A stretch of 64,000 bases of DNA from Peromyscus leucopus. Lineage: Eukaryota > Chordata > Mammalia > Rodentia > Cricetidae. The position numbers were made by a program, and so were the translations under genes. This document shows positions 47,389 through 59,660 of the stretch, one piece after another. Location: assembly GCF_004664715.2 (NCBI RefSeq), contig NC_051063.1, positions 144,363,319 to 144,427,318 of the forward strand. The letters are read 5' to 3'. Every line of letters starts with the position of its first letter. The first letter of the stretch is position 1. Below the pieces are notes generated by a model. That model did no database searches. It saw only the letters and a program-made list of their open reading frames with translations, and was not told the DNA's origin.

Positions 47389-48737
47389 CAAAATGTAAGC
47401 TAACAAATACATTCCTTCTCTACACCTCAATGACAACATTTTTATTGCCCCGGAAAGAAGGAAGACTGCCAGATATGACACTCTTATCATCTAAAGATAC
47501 ATTGAACACTACAGTTCACAAGCAATCCTAAAGTGACCCATCAATCCAGCACTGAGGAAAATGATGAAAGAAGCCCAGTCCTTTACCCCAGGTCATGCCA
47601 TCAGGACGCAGCACAGCCAACACTGAAACCAACGGTGAGGTCCTAATGACTAAGACCTCACCGGGCACCAGACATCTTCCATGCCATAGTCTACTTAAAG
47701 TGTTATCCGCACAGCAAAGAGGCACTAACACCCGCAGCCTGGTGAGTCATCCCCACCCCCACTGCGTATAGCAAGTCCTTGAATTAAGGTTTATATCTAG
47801 GAAATGGAGCTGTGGTTCTCATTACAGCAAAGGCCTTCTCTCCACATGCCTCTAAGCATCACACAGAAACCCCCGGTCAACGACAACACTGTATTTGACG
47901 TTAGAAAACCTGTCATCCCTCAGTGTCCTGGTATGTGTTATGAGAAGCTGGGAGGTTTCTCTTGCAGTTTGATATTGTTACTTTGAAAACTCACATGATT
48001 TGAAGAACCATGAGGAAGTTAAACTTTAGAAGGTGTATATAGAAAATGTCATTTTAGTGCTTTTATGTGTGTTTTCCCCATGGCTCTGTGAACTATTTTA
48101 GCCTTGAGGGAAACCTAGGAAGCTCAATGTCCAAGCCCTAGTCTCAGAGTCCAAGCGCGAACAACAAGCCTCCGTACAAAAGGGAATGGTCCTCTGCACA
48201 GGATCAACGCATCCGAAACTGACAAAGACTAAACCACTCCTAAGCATCTCAAAGTGGTGGGCAAAAGCTGTAATAAAATAAGCTCAGCCTAGTCCAGGAA
48301 ATGTGAAGGAGACAAAATGAAGAATGATATGCAAGTTCTTTGATATGAAAACTCAGTATCTAAACATACCGCCTCTCTGCAATCTAATGGACCAGCCTGA
48401 GATATTTCTCAATGCTATTCCAACCAATCACACAGGCTGTCTTTTTTGTTTGTTTGTTTGTTTGCTTGCTTGCTTGCTTGCTTGTTTTTGTTTTTCTTTT
48501 CAATGAAAATCTGGCAAGTTAGTCCTGAAGTGTTTTTGGAAGGCAAAACATAAAAATACCCATAACTAGACATTTCAAAAATAAAAATGAGGTGGCAGTT
48601 GCCCTACTAGTCATCAAAATTAAAGAAAGATATGAAATGAAAATACTGTCTTGAAGCAAGAATAGATACTATATCATTATAGAAGATAATAATTTAAAAA
48701 TAGGATATTCAATTCAATATACAATTATTAATATTTT
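47389..48737. other. Unique non-coding DNA
   Basis: No clear repeat except a TTTG/TTGC tetranucleotide tract at 48447-48486. 47540-47760 has some MIR-like flavour but too little to call. Confidence 0.5.
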
Positions 48738-48890
48738 GTCTGGGAATAGTAGCTTATAGCTATACTCCCACCACTGAAAAGTCTGAGGCAAGTGAATGGC
48801 CACAAGTTTGAGGCTAGCCTGAGGTACAGAGTGAGCTCCAGGCCAGCTTAGGCTACAATGTGAGAATCTATTTCAAATCAAATAAGTAAA
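48738..48890 (+). mobile_element. B1/B4-like SINE, old
   Basis: gtctgggaatagtagcttat, gtttgaggctagcctgaggt, acagagtgagctccaggcc and an AAAT-rich end. Confidence 0.7.
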
Positions 48891-49216
48891 CAGTAATATT
48901 CCATTCAGTGCACAATATAGGGAACTATTCAATAAATCATATTGGAGAAATTAGCTGTTTTCTGGGAAAACAATTACCTTTTGACAAAATAATCAGATTT
49001 TTGAATAACATAGTTGAATAAAACACAGACATATTAAAAGAAATCATAGCTAAAGGATTTATAATTGAAGGAATTTTAAATGATGACACTATGTGAATGA
49101 TTGATAAACCTGACTATATCCAATGAATTTCTATTTAATTCAATTTAAATTGAAAGCAAGTGTAAGATAAATAGCTAAACTGTGTAAGAGATAAATATTT
49201 GCAAAATACCCACTCT
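48891..49216. other. Unique AT-rich DNA
   Basis: No repeat was recognised. Confidence 0.5.
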
Positions 49217-49390
49217 CCTAGTTATGTTTTGTCAACATGATATGAGCTAGAGTTGTCTGGGAAGATGACCTCTCAACTGAGTAAATGCCTCCACCAGATT
49301 GCCTATAGGTAAGTCCATATGGCATTTTCTTGATTAATGACTGGTGTGGGAGGGTCTAGCTCACTGTGTAGAGTCTCCATTGCAAACTGA
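49217..49390 (+). mobile_element. RMER1-like repeat, left part only
   Basis: ctagttatgttttgtcaaca, gatgacctctcaactgagta, aatgcctccaccagattgcc and gtgggagggtctagctcact match the copy at 20079-20449. The right half is missing. Confidence 0.65.
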
Positions 49391-49998
49391 CCTTCATTTT
49401 CACAAGTGCACACAGCGGCCTACCAGGGGATCCTTGTAGGAGTCCAGCCCTGATACACAGGGCGTGGCTTCAGCAGCTTCTGGAACCCTGAGACCCTCTT
49501 ACTCTCCCAGCTTTCCTACCTACAAAACCAGCACCATGTGGACAATGCAGCCAAATTCGAGTACCAGTTGGAGATGTAGCCTGGCCTCTATGGACCGCAG
49601 ATCTTTCAGCCTCTAAGTGCTGGGGAGACACTATGCTAGGCAAGAGCAGGCAGGCTTCTCAGAGGCCTTTGGTTTAGGCTCTCTCTTTTCAATTGAATTT
49701 TCCTTTTATGAGATGGAGGCTTAGATCTTCACTTAGATATGCATTCTCTGTTGTCCCAGTGCAGAGCACAGGGATTGTCTTCAAAGTGCTAATCTCTTCT
49801 TAACAATTACAGGTGCTTGCTCAGTATGCTCCTTGTCTGCAACTTTAAACTCCCTCCCTTGGCCACTAAACAGCCCATTTTTCTTTCATCTTTCTGCTTC
49901 CCATAGTCCTCTCTCTCATTAGAGACCCAAGTAAGGACAGTACGTGGTAACACAAGGCAACAGAAACACTACTCTGCTGAGGGAGTTTGATGAAACGC
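49391..49998. other. Unrecognised non-coding DNA
   Basis: No landmark of a known family and no coding frame. Confidence 0.5.
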
Positions 49999-50296
49999 TC
50001 CCCATAATCTTGGGCATTTGAATACTTGGGATCCAGTTTGCGGCTGTTTGAGGAGGGTTAGGAGATGTGGCCTTGCTGGAGGAAGTATGACACTGGGGAT
50101 GGATGTGAGGTTTCAAAAGCCGGCAGCCATATTGAGAGTGCTCCCTCTGCTTCCTGCTAGTGATTCAAGATGTGAACTGCCCACCAGAATGTGGATTCTA
50201 GCCGCCCCAAACTATAAGGCAAAAACAAACACTTCCTTCTATAAGTTATCTCCATCATGGTGTTTATCACAGCAACATAAAATTAGCTAATGTACC
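49999..50296 (+). mobile_element. MT/ORR1-like MaLR LTR, truncated at its 5' end
   Basis: atttgaatacttgggatcca, gaggagggttaggagatgtg, ggccttgctggaggaagt, gatgtgaggtttcaaaagcc and finally catggtgtttatcacagcaa, in the order of MT-type LTRs. Confidence 0.65.
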
Positions 50297-50393
50297 GGTC
50301 TTGAAATTTCCCCAGCTAAAGCAAGTCATCCATTACTTTTCAAGTCACTAAGATGGCCATTCCTGGATGTCAACTGGACTATGTCTAGAATGA

Positions 50394-50434
50394 ACTACCA
50401 TTCAGAGATAGAGGGCACACCTCTATCTCTGAAT
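50394..50434. repeat. Perfect hairpin: two 21-bp arms, 5-base spacer
   Basis: The left arm is 50394-50414 (actaccattcagagataga then gg), the spacer gcaca is at 50415-50419, and the right arm 50420-50440 is the exact reverse complement. The full structure therefore spans 50394-50440. Confidence 0.97.
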
Positions 50435-50770
50435 GGTAGTGCTTGGTTTGCAGTGGGTGAGGCAACTTCTAGCCCAGAACTTTCAAGCAGAAAGACACAC
50501 ACCTTTGATCTGGATCATTAGGTCGGAAGACATACCTCAAAGGCCACACCTTCTGCTGGATGTCTAAAGACATGGAAGATGGAAGCTTTTGGTCTTTGTC
50601 TGCTTGCTTTTGCCTTGCTAGCAAGTCCATTCCTTCACTGACATTAGAATCTACTCCTTCAGAATTTCAATGTCTACTGAAGACCAGCTGAGACATCCAG
50701 CCTTGTAGACTGAGCATTTCTGGATTCTCAGACTTTCTGTTCATATTCCTGTGATCCTAATAAACCTCCT

Positions 50771-50782
50771 GTGTGTGTGTGT

Positions 50783-50814
<32 letters not shown>
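50771..50814. repeat. (GT)n microsatellite
   Basis: 22 GT steps with one at interruption. Confidence 0.96.
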
Positions 50815-50862
50815 TAGATTCATTCTATAAGTTCTGAAACTCTAGAGAACTCTGACTAACAG

Positions 50863-51649
50863 AGTCAGCCTCACTCAACTTCTCAGGGCATAGGTGGAGT
50901 ACAGCCAGTCTTTTTGGCCTAAATGGGCTCTACCCCAATTCTGATAAAGTCCTTGCTGCTCTTTGAAACTTCATGACGCAAGCCTCCACTATTTGCAGTT
51001 ATCTTGATATTCTGGACCTCTGAGACTGCATGGCTAACTAAGCTCTGCTTATAGCATGATAAGGCTTTTGGTCAAAATTAAAAACTCTGCACAAGTCAGG
51101 TCCATATGCCCAAGAGCCATATGATGCTCAGATTTATCAGAGCATCACCACTTCCCAGGAAGAATCCTACATTTCCAGCACAGTAACCGCCCCACCTCCC
51201 CCCTGGCGCCATTTTGTATTAGTGACTTGTCTCATAGTCAAGACCAAGTGACTGACAAGAGCATTTGAGGATCCATCTCATCATGGTGGAAAGGGCATGG
51301 CAGCAGGAATGTGAGGAAGCTGGTCATTGTGTCCAGAGTCAGGAAGCAGAGAGAGATGAATGCTGGCATTCTGTTTGTTTTCTTCTTTTTAATCACTCCA
51401 TATCTACGTGGTCATGGAATTGTGTCTCTGACATTTAGAATTGGTTTTCCCATTTCAATTAACCCAATCTAGAACTCCCTCATAGACATTTCAAGAAGTT
51501 TGTCTCTAGATAATTCTACATGACAATCTTTATCAACCAGCTCATGTACCATATGAAAATAGGCTCGATTTCAATCATAGTTGCAAATATTTATTTAAAA
51601 ATCAAATTTAAATCATAATGGAGCCACTTACACAGTCTTTCTAGGTGAG
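50863..51649. other. Unrecognised non-coding DNA
   Basis: No clear repeat or frame. Confidence 0.5.
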
Positions 51650-52350
51650 TTTGTACCATATCCCAAAGCTGGGGGTTGTATCTGCATTTGCTCTCTGGAT
51701 GAATCAACCTAGGCCTTTGCCTTGTATCCTAGAATGGCCATGCCTAGCTTGTAGTTGTACCCAAGAACATGCTCCCTGAGTGAGATATCCTAGATGCTTG
51801 CCCTGTGGCACCCCTCTATGCTAAGCCCTACTAGGAGTCACATCAGCTTGTATGTTCTCTAAGAGACTCTGTTCAGGTCCTGAAGGCTCAGTCAGGAGTT
51901 GGGTGAGTCACCATAGTCTCTGGATGAGTCACCTCAGACCCTTATCCTGCTCTGTCCCTCCATGTCTAGGCCCCTCAGCTTGTAACCCAAGTCCTGCAGT
52001 CCTAGCCAGGAGTCAATCATTCACATGCTTTCTGAATGAGTATTCCCAGACCCTTAGCCTGTTCCTCTCTGCTCGGGTTCAACTAAGAGTCATACCTACT
52101 TACTTCTTGTTTCAAGAAGTCTTCTCCTTTTCTAAACCTAGGCCATCTGGGAGTCCCATTTGTACCCTTTCTTAGTGAGTCTACCTGGGCACCTCACTCC
52201 ACACTGTCTTTCCACACCCAGGACCAGCCAGCAGCCACATTGGTGTGTGTCATCAATGTGTCTATCGGGGTTCCGCATCTCATCTCATCCTTTTCCACAT
52301 TCAGGTCCAACAACAAGCTGCAGTCGGGCATTTTTTAGGTGACACTGCCC
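51650..52350. repeat. Degenerate tandem repeat region
   Basis: A phrase like gctctctggatgagtcacct, followed by agacccttgcctg-type and tctatgccc-type words, recurs with drift near 51687, 51768, 51915, 52024, 52165 and perhaps 52258. Spacings are irregular (about 80-145 bp), so units have been gained and lost. Pyrimidine-rich overall. No known family was recognised. Confidence 0.5.
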
Positions 52351-52680
52351 AGTCTCTTGCCCTATACTGCTTTTTTCCATGATCCACCTTAGAACTACGC
52401 CAGAGAGCTCTTTTAGACCTCATCCAAACAATCTCCACAAACCCCTAAAACACAGGTTATCACTGAAATGGAATCACCCCATTCTCCCTAATTAAAATCA
52501 ATACCCAGGATCTGAAGGACCGATTTACTAACTCTTTCTATCTGATCTGAAATCAATCAAGTTTGGGCAACAGGAAAATGAGGACCAATCTCCCACTCAA
52601 TAGAGGCAGGTGTCATCCCATATCAGATACATAGCCAACTAGATAAACCCACATGCTCATTCTCACCACAAAAATACAAA
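52351..52680. other. Unrecognised non-coding DNA
   Basis: May belong to the 5' region of the L1 that follows, but no landmark fixes it. Confidence 0.45.
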
Positions 52681-55295
52681 ATATATGAAAGGCTAAGGAA
52701 GTTAAGACACTGTGTCCTCTCCAAAGACCACTAGTCCTAGGAAAATGCTGTCCAATAGGAATTGCCTAGATGAAGCACAGGACACAGAATTTAAATGAAC
52801 AACTGTAGACACAGTCAAAGAATTGGAGGGGTCCAAAAAGTATCAAGTACTATAATGAACTTAAAGAAGGTAGGAATAAATCCAAGACCGAATGATAGAA
52901 AACACAAAAATATGACTGAATGAAATAAGGAAGACAATTCATGATTGAAAAGAGAATTCAATAGAGACAGAAATACTGAAGAAAATTGGAAATAAAGATA
53001 AACTAAAAATTCAATAACCCAATTAGAAGGGGGAAGCCTTATCAGCAGAATGGATCAAATAGAAGATGGTTTATTGGGACAGGAACATAAAATAAAGAAA
53101 CTGGACCACACAGTTAAAACAACCTAGATGCCCTTCAACTGAAGAATGGATAAATAAATTGTGGCACATATACACAATGGAATACTACTCAGCAAAGAAA
53201 AACAATGATATCATGAGGTTTGCAGGCAAATGGATGGATCTAGAAAAAATCATCCTGAGTGAGGTAACCCAGACTCAGAAAGACAAATATGTTATGTACT
53301 CACTCATAAGAGGATACTAGATGTGGAACAAGGATGACTGGACTGCTAGGCACCAGGGAGGCTACCTGGAAAACAGGACACCAAGAAAGACACACGGATC
53401 ACCCAGTGATGGAGAAATGGCTGAGATCTACATGAACAACCTGGACATGAGTGGGAGTAATGAAGGGCAAGGGTTGAGGGAAAGAGAGCCTGTGGGAGCG
53501 GGAGTCCCAGCTAGATCAAGAACAGAGAGGGAGAACAAGGAATAGGAGACCATGGTAAGTGAAGACCACATGAGAAAAGGAAGAAACAAAGTGCTAGAGA
53601 GGCCCACAGAAATCCACAAAGATACCCCCACAATAGACTGCTGGCAGTGGTCGAGAGACAGCCGGAACTGACCTACTCTGGTGATGGGATGGCCAAACAC
53701 CCTAATAATCGTGCCAGAAACCCCATCCAACGACTGAGGGATCTGGATGCAGAGATCCACAGCTAGGCCCCAGGTGGAGCTCCGAGAGTCTAATTAGCGA
53801 GAAAGAGGAGGATTTATATGACCGAGAATTGTTGAAACCAAGGTTGGATAAAGCACAGGGACAAATAGCCAAATGAATGGAAACACATGAACTATGAACC
53901 AAAGGCTGAGGGACCCCAAATGGATCAGACCCTCTGAATAGGTGAGACAGTTGATTGGCTTGTTCAGTTTGGGAGACAACTAGGCAGTGGGACCAAGTCC
54001 TGTGCTCATTGCATGAGTTGGCTGTTTGAAACCTGGAGCTTATGCAGGGACACTTGGCTCAGTCTGGGAGGAGGGGACTAGACCTGCCTGGACGAGTCTA
54101 CCAGGTTGATCTCAGTCCTCAGGGGAGGCTTTGCCCTGGAGGAGGTGGAAATGGGAGGTTGGCTGGGGGGGAGGGGAGGGGGTGGGAGGGGGGAGAACAA
54201 GGGAATCCGTGGCTGATATGTAGAACTGAATGGTATTGTAAAATGAAATAATAGGGAAAAAAATTTAAAACACAGGACATGATTGTGCAGGAATTTTGAA
54301 AAAGTTATAGACCTAACAGCATAGATCAACAGCATAGACCATATCTTTAACAGAATCATAGAAAAAAATTTTCTCCAAACTAAGGAACAACAAACCCAAA
54401 CAGGTACAAGAAGTACCCAGAGCACCAAATAGATAGCACCAGAAAAGAAATTGCCCATGGCATAATATAGTTAAAACCCTCAATATACATAGCAAAGTCA
54501 GGGTATTAAAAACTGCAAGAGAAAAGCCACAAGTCACACATCAAACTCATCATAATAACAGCTAGCTTCTCAATGGAAACTTTAAAACCCAGAAGAAATT
54601 GGAACAATGGACTATGAACTCTGAAATGGATGCCAACCTATTGTACCCAGACTAACTGCCACTATTGAAAGAGAAAGAAAAATGTTCCGTGATATAGATA
54701 GGCTAAAAAAATTTATATCCCCCAAACCAGCCCTCCAAAAAATACTAGAAGTAATATTTAGGACGGAAAAGAGAAGTAAGCGTAGCCAAGAAACTACAGA
54801 AAGAAAACAAATGAAATTCTAATTACTTCAATAAAAAATACTACTAAGCACACAAACAGTAAATAAGCAAAACATGACAGCAAGCAACACACACCCCACA
54901 ACAATCAATTCAAATATTAATGACCTCAACTCTCCAGTCAAAAGACTGAGTTTAATTGAACGGATTAAGAAGCATGATCTACTAATTTTCTTGTCTATAA
55001 GTAATATATCTTACCCTTCAGGATAGACACCAAAGTGAATGGATGGGCAAATCTATTCCAAGCAAATGGGACCAGGATAACTAGCAGGTGTAAGTGTCCT
55101 AATATCTAACAAAATAGACTTGAAATCAAGATAAATCATAAGACATAAAGAAAGACATTTCATTCTGATCAAGAGAACAATCAGACAAGAACACATTGCA
55201 ATCCTAAACATACACATACCAAAGTGGCACATTCAATTTCATAAAAAGCGTACTTGTGGATATTGAGCCACAGATAAACACCAACTCAGTAACAG
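52681..55295 (+). mobile_element. Old LINE-1 fragment: ORF1 and start of ORF2, split by a younger L1
   Basis: The outer element covers 52681-53113 and 54273-55295. The left part has ORF1-like aatgaaataaggaagac. After the insertion the ORF1 C-terminal end can be read as KKFISPKPALQKILE near 54707. An endonuclease-region remnant near 54950-55230 reads KIDLKSR and HIAILNIHIPK. Stops are frequent. It resembles Lx or HAL1-like old L1; the subfamily is undecided. Confidence 0.68.
53114..54272 (+). mobile_element. Younger 5'-truncated LINE-1 (ORF2 end and 3'UTR)
   Basis: Starts in the ORF2 C-terminal part (aacctagatgcccttcaact, tggaatactactcagcaaag, gaggtttgcaggcaaatgg) and ends ggctgatatgtagaactga plus an A-rich tail near 54264. 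A G-rich polypurine stretch lies at 54164-54195, as in rodent L1 3'UTRs. The word ttaaaaca occurs at both borders (53114-53121, 54265-54272). It is the least diverged L1 here, and the surrounding L1 resumes directly after it. Confidence 0.9.
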
Positions 55296-55296
55296 T

Positions 55297-55764
55297 GGGT
55301 GTTCTAGTCCATTTTCTGTTGCTTTTCTACACACCATGGCAAAATCTACTTGGAAGAGGAAAGGATTTATCTGAGTTATTAGCTACAGTCCATCATGGAG
55401 GAGGCCAGAGCAGAAGCTTAAGGCAGGAACCTGAAGGCAGGAACTTTTGAATGAAATAAGGAAGACAATTTAAACAATTTAAACATTAAAAAGGCAGAGG
55501 CTTTTGAAGAATGATGCTTCCTGGCTTGCTCTGTCTGGCTTGCTAACCTTGGCATTTTTCACAACCGAGAACTACCTGCCCAGGGGTGGCATCATTCACA
55601 GTGAATTGAGCCATCCTACATTGATCATTAATCAAGAAACGTCCCTCACAGACTTGCTCATGGGCAAATCTTATAGAGGCAATCCCTCATTACTCAGTTT
55701 TTTTCACCGATTTCAAGGTGACTCTATTTGTGTTAAACTGACTAAAATTAACCAGCACAGAATG
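55297..55764 (-). mobile_element. RMER1-like repeat, antisense, with a short filler insert
   Basis: Antisense landmarks: caccatggcaaaatctactt, aaggcaggaacctgaaggca, cctggcttgctctgtctggc, caggggtggcatcattcac, gattaatcaa-type block near 55621-55640 and aattaaccagcacag at the end. A run of about 45 bp near 55446-55490 breaks the repeat; 23 of its bases equal 52917-52939. Confidence 0.65.
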
Positions 55765-55907
55765 CAAAGTAATGAGTTTGATCATGGCCTCTTCATATAT
55801 ATGTCTTTATACTTTTTCCTCATTTTCCCCTCCCCCACAAGAAGATGAATTCTTTTGAGGGCAGCATGAAAGTATTACTTATTTTTTGACTCAGGTGCCC
55901 AGCATTG

Positions 55908-55909
<2 letters not shown>

Positions 55910-55949
<40 letters not shown>

Positions 55950-55979
55950 TGCACACACACACGCACGCACGCACGCACA
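55910..55979. repeat. (AC)n with (GCAC)n end
   Basis: About 18 AC steps, gcatgc, AC again and then acgcacgcacgc. Confidence 0.97.
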
Positions 55980-57411
55980 GATAGAAAGGAACTAGAACAA
56001 GAGTGTTCAGCATATCATTATTATTACTACTCATACCCCCCCCCCAAATTTAACATCATATTAATGCCTATTAGAGAAACTATGATCATATAAACAATTG
56101 GGCCATCACACAATAGAATGATATGTTATTCAGGAAAACTCTGAGACAGACTTCTGTGTACTGTTTTTTAAAGTGAAGAAAAGTAAGGTGTTGGGCACAT
56201 TGGTACAGTATGATTTTTCTATAAAAATTTTCAAAAACACATTTTTCAATATATGGCAAATATTTAAAAGTACATAATAAAATGTTATGCAGCATACAAA
56301 AATATATTCCTAAACACACACACATGTGTTTGAATATGTTTGAAATATTCTAAGCTTTGAACAGTGAGCATTGCTTTAAAACAGGACAAAAGAGCTGGAC
56401 GTGAAGAGCCAAAATGTGACCAAACCAAGGCATTGGTGTATCTAACCTACATGTGGGAGTCCATCCACTAGAACACAGGATCTTAATTCCTAGTCATTCA
56501 TAAAATGACTGTTGAAAGCTGTTATAATCTCCACCATTCCCGTGATAACATTATTCTTTAATCAAATTAGAATTATTTGGGGGCTACCCAATACTTTCAA
56601 AGAGGTGTTTTGTGAGACCAAGAGTAAAATCATTTACTCTTGGCAATTTTGATTGGAGCAGGCCATGCTGGGGGAAAATGAATATTGAAGGGCAATCATA
56701 TGGAACAAATAAGGTTTGGTAAAGATGAACTTTTTCCACTGACTGCATTCAATGTTGATCTCATTATATTTTTGAGACCTTTACATGTTACTTACTGTGA
56801 GTGTCTTAATGTTGTATTTTCTTGTTTAGTTTTAGTAGTGTCAATGAAATCTATCAGTTTATTCACAGAAATCTTTCCTCACTCTGATTTTCTCTGTAAT
56901 TGCGATACAGCTGCATTATGTATGTGTGAACCATGAAATAAGAAGGCAAGGCCTTACCACTGCTCAGAATAAAGTATTTTTAGCAAAATGATCCTTTGCC
57001 CTTATGTTAACTCTCAACGCTCCATAAAAATGGGGAGATCAGAATAAAATTTTTCTTCAGAATTGTGGGGATTTATGGGGCTGTATTGGTTGTTTCATTT
57101 CTTAATTAAGTTGCCACTTCCCTTACTCTCTCTGGATTCATACTCCCCATCCAGTAGGAAAGTTCATTTTTAGTTTTTCCTCCTTGCTTCCACAAGTCAT
57201 CTTCAGGAGAGAGTGGAGGGGAAACCTACCCACATGAATATGCGGGGTGCTCAGCACAGTGCTGGCTATGATTAGTGCAGGGTTCCCAGGTTGAAGCAGC
57301 CCCAGGTCAGTAGTGCATATATCCAACCATGGTGGCTACAGGGAGCTTGGTGAGCATCACCTCATTCCACTTATGAAATTAAATTAATCTTCCTCATTCT
57401 TTTAAAAGGTG
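55980..57411. other. Unique AT-rich DNA
   Basis: No repeat was recognised apart from a C run at 56037-56045. Frames such as 56685-56936 are isolated and unremarkable. Confidence 0.55.
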
Positions 57412-57632
57412 TCTCTGTTTTTATTTTATGTCTATGAGTGTTTTGTCCGCATAAGCATCTGGACACCATGTGTGTGCAGTGCCAGAAGAAGTCATAAGGA
57501 GGGCATTGGCTCTTCTTGGACTGGAGTTACAGATCCCACTGTGAGCCAGCTTGTGGGTGCTGGGAATCAGATGTGGGTCTTCTGACAGAATAGCCAGGGC
57601 TCTGAACCACCAAGCCGCTTTTCCGGGCCCCA
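57412..57632 (-). mobile_element. B3 SINE, antisense, near full length
   Basis: Plus-strand order: ttttattttatgtctatgag, gcatctggacaccatgtgtg, ggactggagttacagatccc, gtgggtgctgggaatcagat, tgggtcttctgacag and gaaccaccaagccgct, ending at the tRNA-like head (ggggcccggaaaagcggc on minus). Confidence 0.9.
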
Positions 57633-58469
57633 TCTTCCTTCTTTCGTTCTCTCCTTCCTTCTTCTTTCTCCTTTAATCTCGAATAAAGCAGAGAGAAAAG
57701 AGGGCATCATATTTTGGAGTCTTTGTCTTTGCCCCAACACTTCTTGGTTGTGAAAGAAAGACATATGTTCCATCATGTTGAGCTTTTATAGACAATTTTG
57801 AATTTTGTTGCCAATATGCCCCTTCACAGAGTTTCTGTGGGTGCCACTGGGATGGTACATACGGAACATCTTGTCTGTGGTACAACGGGTATGTCATAAA
57901 GGTTAATTCTTGTTCTAAAGATAATTACTTAGATAAGATGCATCTTATTCCCAAATGTGAAATTACAAAACAAAAATTCACGTCATCTGTAATTTTTAAA
58001 CATTAGCAAGTATGTAGAGAGAATCCCATAAGAAAGAGCCACAGACACACACAAGTTGATCAAGATGAATATTTTCACTGTCTAAAAATAGTAAGTACTG
58101 ATACTTATGCAGGAATTTAGTTACCTGTGCAAGACCTGAAGGATCAGCAAAGATAAGTTGAGACTTCTGGTACAAGTAGTATGGAGTCAAAACATTTCAG
58201 CATATTTCTCCAAGACACTACAACTGATAGAAAGCAGGTGGTGTGAAGGAGGAGAGCAGATAGAGAGGGGGGAGGAGACAGTTAAGTTGTGTGGGTAACT
58301 GAAGGGCAGAGTAGAAGAGTATGTGGAGGGATAATAAAACTAAAAATATCTGAAAATGAAGTATAAAAACCTACTGCTACAGAAACTTCCCCACACACAC
58401 AGACACAGATACATGCACATACATATACAAAAGCAGTTCAAATGGAATTACCCTATGATAGGGAGTGAG
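57633..58469. other. Unique non-coding DNA
   Basis: 57640-57680 is pyrimidine-rich. 58200-58370 has an L1-3'UTR-like G/A-rich flavour but is not callable. Confidence 0.5.
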
Positions 58470-59660
58470 GGACAATGCATCTCTCAGACAATGTAGGCTA
58501 TTAAATACAACACCCAGGCCCAGGCCCAGGGTAACACTTTTCATGAGTGAGTTCCCATGGAGTACCCAAAACATTACAGGATATTGCCATTCTGCTTGGT
58601 TACCGATGGTTAGACCCGATGGCTAAAAATCCAAATACTTGAGTCAATGGACATGTAGAAACCAAGCTGGTGCTGGCCTAGAAGTTTCATCCCTACTGGC
58701 CAGCTTTTACAGTGCTGTGCACATTACCATGGTAAAAAGTATTCAACAGTCTTTCCAAACGGTGAGTCCTCTGTGCTACAAGGACCAGCCTAGCAAGACA
58801 AGCCCACTGGTGGAAGAATGGCATAAACAAAATGAGAATAAGCAACCACTTTATGATTGGATTTAAGGAACACTCCACAAGACAAAGCTCATACCTGGCA
58901 ATGATAACTGGACCAAGAATTCAAAGCTGGCTAGGTCATAGGCCCTAGAGTATCCTGCTAAATGAACACATATTTTAAAGCCCCATAAGTGCATATCTTT
59001 ATACCCACAGATTATTGTATCTTTCCGTACAATCAGAATATCTTCTTTTGTTTTTGTTTTTTTTTAACAGTAGATGGCAATTAATATAGAAACCACAACT
59101 GGTGAATGTGCAGAGTGTATGAGAGTGTGGAGTACTCAATCCTGAATGGGACATCTATATCTAATCCCTTCTTCCCAGTGCTTAGAGATCATTGTGGAAG
59201 AGTGGTGGAGAGATGGCCACGGCCAGAGGTACCCAAAACAGTGTTTCCTGCACATCACTAGGCTGTGGCGCACATGAACTTACTGTGTCTGTGGCTGAAT
59301 GCACAAGGCTTGCACAAGATCGAGCTAGATAAAATTACATCATGGGCGAAGGAAAAAAACCACAAAAAGTGATATAGTTTAGGAACTGTTGGAAGTTGAT
59401 GGCTGCTGAGCAGAAGAGACATTTTTTCCTTCAGGGATGTGGCCCCTGAAAGACGACCCACGCTCCAGCAGATGGTCCTACACTCATACACACATTAGCA
59501 ACACTAACTGGTCTCAATGGTTTTAAAATGAAAGAATAGATGAAGTTGAGTGGGGAGAGTGGTGGAGAGGATAAGGAAGAAGCTAAAAGGGAAGAAATTA
59601 AGAGGTGAATTTGGTCAAAACACATTGTATACGTGCACGAGATTCTTACATAACAAAGGA
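58470..59660 (+). mobile_element. LINE-1 (Lx-like) 3'UTR
   Basis: aaccaagctggtgctggcct, ctactggccagcttttac, ggctaggtcataggccctag, ggtgaatgtgcagagtgtat and finally the end block gtcaaaacacattgtatacg. Non-coding throughout. Confidence 0.65.

Larger units (their letters stand above)
50353..50862 (+). mobile_element. Rodent LTR-like repeat, unnamed here
   Basis: tggatgtcaactggactatg, aagacacacacctttgatct, ggccacaccttctgctgga, ttccttcactgacattagaa, gaagaccagctgagacatcc and tctgactaacag. I recognise it as a recurrent rodent repeat without a secure name. It carries the hairpin at 50394-50434 and a TG tract at 50771-50814. Confidence 0.55.

Noticed and set aside
47540..47760. MIR fragment
   Set aside because: Only scattered resemblance; the diagnostic core order could not be established.
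50394..50440. microRNA precursor
   Set aside because: Perfect pairing with a 5-base loop and 21-bp arms is shorter and more perfect than a typical pre-miRNA, and it is inside a repeat; kept only as a structural finding.
53321..54537. Several overlapping frames on both strands
   Set aside because: All lie in L1 3'UTR and old L1 sequence and have no independent support.
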